A DNA stretch of 5,298 bases from an uncultured Cryomorphaceae bacterium. Lineage in GTDB: Bacteria; Bacteroidota; Bacteroidia; Flavobacteriales; Schleiferiaceae. The stretch spans positions 1 to 5,298 of the forward strand of contig CALCFH010000280.1 of NCBI GenBank assembly GCA_937900215.1. The letters run 5' to 3'. Within the stretch, counting starts at the first letter, position 1. Every line of letters begins with the position of its first letter. Of the stretch, positions 1 to 5,298 are shown one piece after another. A model generated the notes under the pieces. It was not told the origin of the DNA. It saw nothing but the letters and a program-made list of their open reading frames with translations, and made no database searches. The position numbers and the translations under genes were made by a program.

Positions 1-135
1 GCTATTCTCTTGTATTAAAGAGCTCGATCTGTCTCTATTTGGACTTAATTTCCCAAAAAGAGATAATTTTTTTTTTGATCGGCATTTACTAGATTATGCT
101 CTTGAACAAAGAATAAGACGAATAGGTTTTGACTT
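1..135. other. AT-rich left edge, possible tail of a convergent plus-strand gene
   Basis: No complete gene is visible here. On the plus strand the frame beginning at base 2 is open from the left edge to a TAA at 260-262. It would encode about 86 residues, beginning LFSCIKELDLSLFGLNF. The first 45 or so codons read plausibly as a protein end, but the rest is antisense to the minus-strand gene starting its 3' end at 136, and its serine/asparagine-rich composition there looks like a shadow. The other plus frames stop at about 18 and 92. On the minus strand the only short open frame, MPIKKKIISFWEIKSK, ends quickly and is not convincing. A run of ten T bases at 67-76 lies inside. I do not assign a function. 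Confidence 0.3.
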
Positions 136-147
136 CTATCTCTTTTT
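55..147. repeat. 11-base perfect inverted repeat around the end of the minus-strand gene
   Basis: AAAAAGAGATA at 55-65 is the exact reverse complement of TATCTCTTTTT at 137-147, with 71 bases between the arms. The right arm covers the last codons and part of the stop of the minus-strand gene at 136-828. The arms are almost all A/T, so the pairing would be weak, and the loop is too long for a classical intrinsic terminator. It could be chance in AT-rich DNA or a loose 3'-end structure. Confidence 0.2.
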
Positions 148-828
148 TGAATTGAAATGCGCTTCCAACAAATCCAGCAGTCGCTCTTCAAATTCTTGCT
201 TCTCAGCCCAATCGTACTCAGGCTTCACCCATTCCAATAAGAAGGCTTTTGCATTTTCATAATTCTCTTGGGTGCTGAGTTGTGAAATGACTCTATTGTA
301 GTCGCTGCTATTGCCTCTAAACAGCTGTTTGGTAAGAGAGATGCGGTCATTTAGTCCTAGTTCCCAGCTTTTTGGAGGAGATGTCGGAGCTTGTATGAAT
401 GCCTCTACACTGCTTACTTCTTTCTGTGAGTTGGGTTGAGGGATACCCTCCTCGTCTTCTTCTCCTGAATAATCTAGTGACGATTTGCGAATGGGTGGAC
501 CTTCAGGATGTGGAAGCACCTTAACTTCTTCAGAGTAGGCTTGCGCAGGCATCCCTGCAGATTTATTTTCTTCTACCTTCTCGGTTTCTGCTAGCTCTTT
601 TTCAATGGGTGCTATAGGAATTTCGGTAGCCGCTTGCTGGGTAGCCAATTGAATTCTACTGAACACCTCTTTTTTTCGATCAATGAATTCAAGCAGCAGG
701 CTTTGAGTTAGTGCTTTTTCTAATCGAGTGGTTATATTTTTTCCTCCAATAGGCTGATTTTTATTGAGTTCTACAATTAATAATTCAAGTTCTTGAGTAA
801 GTTCTTCGCGCAATTGTTTTTCTTCCAT
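136..828 (-). CDS. Acidic conserved hypothetical protein with helical C-terminal domain
   Basis: The function is unknown. The 230-residue protein has no signal peptide or membrane segment, so it is probably cytoplasmic. Three parts can be seen. Residues 1-65 are charged and probably helical, and begin with a Glu/Leu-rich stretch that could form a coiled coil. Residues 66-153 are a Glu/Pro/Ser-rich, likely disordered linker with an acidic cluster near 122-127. Residues 155-226 form a compact helical domain starting GLNDRI, with LF.G....NR...L and a WVKPEYDW stretch near 200-207. I recall this last pattern from Bacteroidota hypothetical proteins that begin (V/I)NDRI and contain LFxGxxxxxNR, so the conserved unit is probably the C-terminal domain on a variable N-terminus; this is from memory. 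The start is supported by GGAG six bases upstream of the ATG. It is divergent from the thymidine kinase gene and shares a 60-base upstream region with it. Confidence 0.8.
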   Translation of the reverse strand: MEEKQLREELTQELELLIVELNKNQPIGGKNITTRLEKALTQSLLLEFIDRKKEVFSRIQLATQQAATEIPIAPIEKELAETEKVEENKSAGMPAQAYSEEVKVLPHPEGPPIRKSSLDYSGEEDEEGIPQPNSQKEVSSVEAFIQAPTSPPKSWELGLNDRISLTKQLFRGNSSDYNRVISQLSTQENYENAKAFLLEWVKPEYDWAEKQEFEERLLDLLEAHFNSKKR

Positions 829-834
829 TATTAG

Positions 835-838
835 CTCC
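835..838 (-). promoter_or_regulatory. Ribosome binding site of the minus-strand hypothetical gene
   Basis: Read on the minus strand this is GGAG, followed by CTAATA and then the ATG at 828-826. The six-base spacing is good for a Shine-Dalgarno site and favours this ATG as the true start. Such sites are often weak or absent in Bacteroidota, so it is helpful but not decisive. Confidence 0.5.
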
Positions 839-849
839 GCTTCTTTGGT

Positions 850-857
850 TAGTTTTG
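850..857 (+). promoter_or_regulatory. Candidate Bacteroidota -7 promoter element for tdk operon
   Basis: TAGTTTTG matches the TAnnTTTG consensus of the Bacteroidota primary sigma factor exactly. It ends 31 bases before the tdk ATG, which would give a leader of roughly 25 bases. I found no TTG at the expected -33 distance; the nearest one (814-816) is 33 bases upstream, which is too far. The call therefore rests on one half of the promoter and on position. Confidence 0.4.
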
Positions 858-888
858 GTCTTTATCCCCAAAGGTCGGAAAGTACAAA

Positions 889-1479
889 ATGTTCTTGGAG
901 CAAGGCGCAAACCCAGATAGAAGAGATGGCTGGATTGAAGTCATCTGTGGCTGTATGTTTTCTGGTAAAACAGAAGAGCTCATTCGCAGAATGAGAAGAG
1001 CCGAAATAGCAAAGCAATCGGTGCTCATATTTAAGCCCGATTTAGATACACGATATCATGAAACAGAGGTAGTTTCGCATGATCAGCGGAGCATTCCGTC
1101 TGTTCCCGTAGGCCACTCGAGGGCCATCTTAGAAAGGGTGGGCGAAGTGGAAGTGGTTGGAATTGACGAGGCTCAGTTTTTCGATGTGGATATAGTAGAG
1201 GTAGTAAATATTCTGGCCAATCAGGGCAAGCGTGTGATCATTGCCGGACTGGATTTGGATTTTCGTGGGCAGCCTTTTGGTTCAATGCCTCAACTTATGG
1301 CGGTGGCAGAGTACGTTACCAAAGTGCATGCGATTTGTCAGCGCACTGGAAACTTAGCGCATTACTCATTTCGTTTTGAGGCTTCAGAAGATCTAATTAA
1401 ACTGGGTCATAAGGAGGTATATGAGCCTGTTTCTCGCAGGGTTTTCTTTGAATTGATGAAGAAAAAGAATGAAAAATAG
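889..1479 (+). CDS. tdk: Thymidine kinase (type II, TK1-like)
   Basis: This cytoplasmic salvage enzyme phosphorylates thymidine to dTMP using ATP. At 196 residues it has the usual length for the family. The Walker A loop GCMFSGKT is at 21-28, and the DEAQFF motif at 93-98 supplies the catalytic base Glu94. The lasso region that closes over the base contains HAICQRTGNLAHYS from about 147, and YEPVSR begins at Tyr178. In well-studied members (human, E. coli) four cysteines bind a structural zinc. Here only Cys150 keeps its place: the partner of the first pair is Thr153, and the later cysteine position in YExxCR is Ser182. The RTGNLA form is, as I recall, common in Bacteroidota, so this is probably a lineage trait rather than damage. 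The ATG at 889 is needed because the next one lies inside the Walker loop. The gene heads a three-gene plus-strand run. Confidence 0.95.
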   Translation: MFLEQGANPDRRDGWIEVICGCMFSGKTEELIRRMRRAEIAKQSVLIFKPDLDTRYHETEVVSHDQRSIPSVPVGHSRAILERVGEVEVVGIDEAQFFDVDIVEVVNILANQGKRVIIAGLDLDFRGQPFGSMPQLMAVAEYVTKVHAICQRTGNLAHYSFRFEASEDLIKLGHKEVYEPVSRRVFFELMKKKNEK

Positions 1480-3928
1480 TAAAATGCGCTTTGAATCGCT
1501 TCTCAAACTTTGGAAGGCCAGCTTACTTGGTCCTGCTTCTCAAGAGGAGGTTCAACACATTTTATTTGATAGTAGACAGTATTTAGGTCAGTCTTCGGCC
1601 CTCTTTTTTGCTATACGGGGAGAGGTGCACGATGGCCACGATTATATTCTTGAGCTCTATCACAAAGGATTGCGCCTTTTTGTTGTGGAAGAATTGCCAA
1701 AACTTGCGCTCGAAAATGCTTCATTTGCGTTGGTAGAAAGCAGTGTTAAGGCCTTACAGCAAATGGGCGGTTTGCAAAGAAAGGAGGTGTCTTATCCCGT
1801 GGTAGGCATTACTGGATCGAATGGAAAGACTTGGGTGAAAGAATGGGCTTTTCAGCTTTTGCATCAAGACTATTCTATTGTGCGCTCTCCCAGAAGCTAT
1901 AATTCACAAATTGGCGTGCCGCTCTCTCTCTTTAATTTGAATAAGGAGCATGCCTTAGCCCTCATTGAAGTTGGGGTTAGCATGCCCGGTGAAATGAAGA
2001 AGTTGGAGCGCATCGTTCGTCCAGACATTGGCATTTTTACCAATATTGGTTCTGCACATCAAGTGCACTTTAGCAGTATGGTTAAAAAAGTTAAGGAGAA
2101 GGCAGAGCTGTTTAAGCGATGTAAAACCCTCATTTTTTGTGCAGACCACGTTCTTATTCGCGAACAAGTCGAAAAGAATAGCAAGAGTACTTTTTTCCGT
2201 TGGTCTAGACTTCCAGGTTTTGAGCTGCAATTGGAATCCATCCAGCCAAAAAAAGATTCTGCACTCTTGAATCTGGTTTATGCAGGGGATTCGTTTTCTA
2301 TTGAAATCCCTTTTGGAGACAAAGCGGCCATTGAAAATGCCATGCATTGCGCTTGCTTGATGCTTTTTTTAGGTTTGGATATATCCAGCATTCAAAGGCG
2401 AATGTCTATGCTGGAGGCGGTAGATATGCGATTGGAATTGAAGCGTGGCACCCAAGATACCCTGCTGATTAACGATAGCTACAATTCAGACATGGAGTCT
2501 TTGCGCATTGCCTTGGATTTTTTATACCAACAAAGCAAGAAGCGCACTCAGTGGGTGATTCTCTCGGATATGGAGCAAACAGGATTGTCTGAAGCTGATT
2601 GGATTGAAGCACTTAGGAAAACCCTAAATGAACATAAAGTAGATCATTTTATAGGTATCGGACCCTTATTGCATCGCAATTCGGCTGCTTTTGGCGGAAA
2701 GTCGGCGTTTTTTCCGAATACCGAGGCTTTTCTTGCAGAATTGCCCTATCGGTCGTTCGACAAAGGAATTCTACTTCTCAAGGGCGCTCGGCGCTTCGAA
2801 TTTGAGAAAATACAAGCCGTTTTAGAGAATCAGTTGCACGAGACCGTGTTGGAAATCAATCTCAATGCCTTGACCTCCAACCTCAATTCAGTACGCAGTA
2901 AACTGCAAGCAGGGGTGAAGGTAATGGCTATAGTGAAAGCCTTTGGTTACGGAACGGGCGGTACTGAAATTGCTTCAGTGCTACAATATCAGAAGGTAGA
3001 TTATTTGGCGGTGGCTTATGCAGATGAGGGCATCTCTTTGCGAAGGGCAGGGATAGGATTGCCCATTATGGTTATGAATCCAGAACCGCAGACCATGGAT
3101 TCTTTGATTGATTTCAAACTTGAACCTGAGATTTATAATTTCCGAACACTTTCTCAGTTTTTACGTGCCTTGGTGCGCAGAAATTTCTCGGCTCAGCGCT
3201 ATCCCATCCACCTAAAACTAGATACGGGCATGCACCGCTTGGGTTTTGAACAAGCCGATTTAGGTATTTTACTTTCTATGCTAGAAAAGGAGTCGCAAGT
3301 CTATATTGCTTCTGTTTTTTCTCATTTGGCGGCAAGTGAAGACCCGTCTTTCAAAAAGGAAACCATAGCTCAGATTGAGCTCTTTTCGTCAATGTCTACC
3401 CAAATAGGCAATGCCTTAGGTTATGCGCCGCTCAGACACATTTTAAATAGCTCGGGCATTCAGTATTACCCTGAAGCTGCTTTTGAAATGGTGCGACTGG
3501 GCATTGGACTCTATTCGTCTAGCCAAAAAAGCGATGCGCCGCCGGTAAGCCGATTGATTACGCACATCAGTCAGATTAAATTATTGAGGAAGGGTGAGCG
3601 ATTGGGCTATTCTTTTTCATTCGAAGCGCCCAACGATATGAAAGTTGCCACCATAGCCATTGGCTATGCCGATGGATTCGACAGAAGGCTGTCCAATGGG
3701 GTAGGCTCAGTTTCTATCCATTCAAAAAGAGCCAGGGTGCTGGGGAAAATCTGCATGGATATGAGTATGGTAGATGTTACCGACATCGACTGTCAGGAAG
3801 GAGATGAGGTGGAGGTTTTCGGTGAAGACATTCGGGTAGATGAGTTGGCCAAACAATTGGGCACCATTCCCTATGAGGTTCTGACTTCTGTTTCACAGAG
3901 GGTGAAACGAATTTACATTCAGCAATAA
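1469..3928 (+). CDS. murF/alr: Bifunctional MurF D-Ala-D-Ala-adding ligase / alanine racemase
   Basis: This 819-residue fusion is cytoplasmic. MurF (about 1-455) adds D-Ala-D-Ala to UDP-MurNAc-tripeptide using ATP. Alr (about 458-819) is a PLP enzyme that interconverts L- and D-alanine. MurF features are DSR at 34-36, GEVHDGH at 51-57, the ATP loop GITGSNGKT at 113-121 (Lys120), SYNSQIG from 143, Glu167 in IEVG, TNIGSAH ending at His197, and NDSYNS from 335. Alr features are the PLP lysine Lys490 in VKAFGYG, GMHRLGF with Arg590, NSSG from 660, Arg676 and Tyr682 in RLGIGLY, the opposing catalytic Tyr714 in LGYSFSF, GYADGF from 732, and CMDMSMVD from 762. Both halves look complete and active. 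The start overlaps tdk by 11 bases, suggesting translational coupling; an ATG five codons later (1484) would instead leave a four-base gap. This fusion is well known in Bacteroidota. Confidence 0.95.
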   Translation: MKNSKMRFESLLKLWKASLLGPASQEEVQHILFDSRQYLGQSSALFFAIRGEVHDGHDYILELYHKGLRLFVVEELPKLALENASFALVESSVKALQQMGGLQRKEVSYPVVGITGSNGKTWVKEWAFQLLHQDYSIVRSPRSYNSQIGVPLSLFNLNKEHALALIEVGVSMPGEMKKLERIVRPDIGIFTNIGSAHQVHFSSMVKKVKEKAELFKRCKTLIFCADHVLIREQVEKNSKSTFFRWSRLPGFELQLESIQPKKDSALLNLVYAGDSFSIEIPFGDKAAIENAMHCACLMLFLGLDISSIQRRMSMLEAVDMRLELKRGTQDTLLINDSYNSDMESLRIALDFLYQQSKKRTQWVILSDMEQTGLSEADWIEALRKTLNEHKVDHFIGIGPLLHRNSAAFGGKSAFFPNTEAFLAELPYRSFDKGILLLKGARRFEFEKIQAVLENQLHETVLEINLNALTSNLNSVRSKLQAGVKVMAIVKAFGYGTGGTEIASVLQYQKVDYLAVAYADEGISLRRAGIGLPIMVMNPEPQTMDSLIDFKLEPEIYNFRTLSQFLRALVRRNFSAQRYPIHLKLDTGMHRLGFEQADLGILLSMLEKESQVYIASVFSHLAASEDPSFKKETIAQIELFSSMSTQIGNALGYAPLRHILNSSGIQYYPEAAFEMVRLGIGLYSSSQKSDAPPVSRLITHISQIKLLRKGERLGYSFSFEAPNDMKVATIAIGYADGFDRRLSNGVGSVSIHSKRARVLGKICMDMSMVDVTDIDCQEGDEVEVFGEDIRVDELAKQLGTIPYEVLTSVSQRVKRIYIQQ

Positions 3929-5158
3929 ATGCTCTCTAATTTAATTAAGAAGTTTTCTGGATTGGCTCTACTTCAGGGCCTTACGGTCTTGCTTCCTCTT
4001 TTGGTCATTCCGCATCTGTTGAGCACCATAGAGGTAGATGGCTTTGGGCGTTTGAGTTTGGCGGTAGCGGTAAGTTCTATTCTTATACCGTTTATTGATT
4101 TAGGATATCAGCTAACCGGTACCCGAGATATTGCCGATGAATCGAAGTCGAAATCGCAATTGCTGAGTTCTTTTGTGATGCAGCGCATTTTGGTTTCTCT
4201 TGTGCTCATTATTCCCTACAGCCTGATGGTATGGTTGGTTCCGAACTTTAGAGCTATTGCCCAACTCTTAGCATTGGGCTTTGTATATGCTTTTGTTACA
4301 GCACTTATTCCCAATTGGTATTTTGAGGGTCAGAAGCGATTTAGAGTGGTTCAGTATGTCTTTTTACTATGGCGACTGTTTTACACTCTATCCGTTTTGG
4401 TTTTTGTACGGTCTTATGGCTCAGAATTCTGGGTACTTTTCTTAAATGTCTTAGGAGGCGTTTTGGCGCTATCTATTTGCGGAGTATTGATTGCGAGAGA
4501 TAAGCATAGTTTAAAGTGGATGGCTTGGAAGCAAGAATGGAAGTCTATTCGCTCTTCTTTTTCCATCGCTCTAACGCCTCTTACGGTTACCTATATGAGC
4601 TTTGTACCTCAGGTAATTGCCAGTTTTCTTTTGGGTCCTATTGCCTTTGGTTATTTTGCTTTGGTAGACCGCATTCTTCAGCTTTTTAGAATGCTGGGCT
4701 TTCTTTTCTCCACCATTGTATATGTTGAGTACTGTAAAATGCTCACTGCAAAAGCCCTATTGGCCTTGAGAAGCTATTATTTGAAGATTACCGCTTTGGT
4801 CTTTCTTGTGGCAGCCATGGCTATCGGCATTATGCAATATGCGCATAAACCCATTCTGGGTTTTCTAGATGACGGATGGAATGAAGAAGCCCTCATTCCG
4901 TACAGCATTGTGCTTTGGGCAGGAATATTTGTTATTCAACGATCTCAAATTCAGCGTTTTTTACTTAGTTTCCACAAAGAAAAGCAGCTGGCACGCTGGT
5001 CGATTGCCTTTATGCTTGCCTTGCCCATCTTCATGATTGTACCCAATCGCTTATACGGACTTAGCGGACTCTCCTTTGGCTTTTTGGGCTATGAAGTAGC
5101 AGTAAGTCTAAGTCTCTTCCTGTTATCTCTACCCTTGCTGAAGTCGTTGAGGTCGTAG
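3929..5158 (+). CDS. Wzx/RfbX-type polysaccharide flippase
   Basis: This is an integral inner-membrane protein of the MOP/Wzx group, which moves lipid-linked sugar units for O-antigen or capsule across the membrane. Its 409 residues are near the family's usual length. About twelve hydrophobic segments can be seen, near 11-30, 42-60, 84-104, 112-130, 141-161, 166-188, 208-230, 235-262, 283-303, 318-338, 357-373 and 376-402. The N-terminus is typical: LLPLLVIPHLL near 21-31, then GFGRLSLA, DLGYQLTGTRDIA near 57-69, and NWYFEGQKRFR near 129-139. The ATG follows the MurF-Alr stop with no gap (TAAATG), so translation is probably coupled by termination and reinitiation. The exact sugar substrate cannot be read from sequence. 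Its last 98 bases are antisense to the open frame of the ligase-like gene at the right edge. The family call is firm; the physiological substrate is not. Confidence 0.88.
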   Translation: MLSNLIKKFSGLALLQGLTVLLPLLVIPHLLSTIEVDGFGRLSLAVAVSSILIPFIDLGYQLTGTRDIADESKSKSQLLSSFVMQRILVSLVLIIPYSLMVWLVPNFRAIAQLLALGFVYAFVTALIPNWYFEGQKRFRVVQYVFLLWRLFYTLSVLVFVRSYGSEFWVLFLNVLGGVLALSICGVLIARDKHSLKWMAWKQEWKSIRSSFSIALTPLTVTYMSFVPQVIASFLLGPIAFGYFALVDRILQLFRMLGFLFSTIVYVEYCKMLTAKALLALRSYYLKITALVFLVAAMAIGIMQYAHKPILGFLDDGWNEEALIPYSIVLWAGIFVIQRSQIQRFLLSFHKEKQLARWSIAFMLALPIFMIVPNRLYGLSGLSFGFLGYEVAVSLSLFLLSLPLLKSLRS

Positions 5159-5297
5159 TTTTATTCAATCGCCATTGATCTGTAATTAACAGGGCGTAGA
5201 AGAAGGCGAAGAAAAATATTCCCGCTTGCCTTTCCAGCATAGATTCCGTTGTAAAGCTACAGATGGTTACAATTAGGAAGAGCCTTGCCGCAAGAGA
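5061..5297 (-). CDS. O-antigen ligase-like membrane protein, C-terminal end (partial)
   Basis: This minus-strand frame enters from the right edge and runs for 78 codons to a TAA at 5063-5061. The first 45 or so residues look like the end of a polytopic membrane protein: a hydrophobic segment with RLFLIVTICSF, then TTESMLERQAG, then a second hydrophobic segment, IFFFAFFYALLI. From memory, ESMLERQAG followed by an FFAFF helix is a hallmark of the C-terminus of Bacteroidota O-antigen ligase/polymerase (Wzy/WaaL-like) proteins. If so, the protein joins or polymerises lipid-linked glycans in the inner membrane, which fits the neighbouring flippase. The last 32 or so residues, after about DQWRLNK, are antisense to the flippase gene and are hydrophilic, with many Thr, Ser and Arg. 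They may be a real but unconserved tail. The start and most of the gene lie outside the window. Confidence 0.6.
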   Translation of the reverse strand, partial: SLAARLFLIVTICSFTTESMLERQAGIFFFAFFYALLITDQWRLNKTTTSTTSARVEITGRDLDLLLLHSPKSQRRVR

Positions 5298-5298
5298 C

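Larger units (their letters stand above)
829..888. promoter_or_regulatory. Divergent promoter region between the hypothetical gene and tdk
   Basis: This 60-base gap separates the ATG codons of two divergent genes, so it should hold the start signals for both unless they lie inside the genes. It contains a plus-strand match to the Bacteroidota -7 element (850-857) and a one-mismatch minus-strand candidate, GACCTTTG, read from 876 down to 869. The nearest minus-strand TTG (CAA at 901-903) lies 24 bases upstream of that candidate, a little long for a -33 element. No palindromic operator was evident. Confidence 0.5.

Noticed and set aside
55..80. A-rich stretch followed by ten T bases as an intrinsic terminator
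   Set aside because: Any hairpin would be built almost only from A-T pairs with no GC-rich stem, so it does not meet the usual terminator pattern on either strand.
1336..1440. Missing cysteines read as a decayed thymidine kinase gene
   Set aside because: The frame is intact at the usual length, the ATP loop and catalytic Glu94 are present, and the substituted form is one I recall as common in Bacteroidota.
1955..2347. Open frames of 60-130 codons on both strands inside the MurF domain, including 2028-2270 plus and 2059-2241 minus
   Set aside because: They lie wholly within the murF/alr reading frame, whose motifs continue unbroken through this stretch. Their translations show no recognisable domain.
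5166..5191. Small hairpins CAAT-CGCC-ATTG and CTGT-AATTA-ACAG near the flippase end as terminators
   Set aside because: Each has only a four-base stem and no following T run, and both lie within the coding frame of the ligase-like gene.
1..5298. Hidden mobile element, CRISPR array, RNA gene or novel defence system
   Set aside because: I found no transposase or integrase-like frame, no regularly spaced repeats, and no cloverleaf-like sequence. Nearly all bases are taken up by ordinary coding frames.

Overview
The window looks like chromosomal DNA from a member of the Bacteroidota, most likely the Flavobacteriia or a related Cryomorphaceae-like lineage. Four things suggest this. MurF and alanine racemase are fused in one polypeptide, an arrangement typical of the phylum. 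The thymidine kinase has the RTGNLA-type C-terminus that I recall from Bacteroidota. A possible TAnnTTTG promoter element precedes it. The small divergent protein has a C-terminal domain that I recognise from Bacteroidota conserved hypotheticals. This is inference from recalled families, not from a search.

Layout, left to right. Bases 1-135 are AT-rich and hold no certain gene; one plus-strand frame stays open from the left edge to 262 and could be the tail of a convergent gene. A 230-residue acidic, helix-rich protein of unknown function lies on the minus strand (136-828). A 60-base divergent promoter region (829-888) separates it from a tightly packed plus-strand run of three genes: thymidine kinase (889-1479), a MurF-Alr fusion that overlaps its 3' end by 11 bases (1469-3928), and a Wzx/RfbX-type polysaccharide flippase whose ATG directly follows the MurF-Alr stop (3929-5158). 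The right edge carries the C-terminal end of a minus-strand membrane protein resembling O-antigen ligases (5061-5297). Its frame runs antisense into the last 98 bases of the flippase gene.

Working together: the fusion makes D-alanine and later adds D-Ala-D-Ala to the peptidoglycan precursor, so it covers two steps flanking the D-Ala-D-Ala ligase, which is not in this window. The flippase, and probably the ligase-like gene, belong to surface polysaccharide export and assembly. Thymidine kinase is a nucleotide salvage enzyme whose link to the other two appears to be positional only.

Most of this is ordinary core-genome content. I saw no mobile element, CRISPR array, RNA gene or defence-like system. 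The points most worth a second look are the antisense gene-end overlap at the right, the uncharacterised acidic protein, and the loss of the usual zinc ligands in the thymidine kinase.
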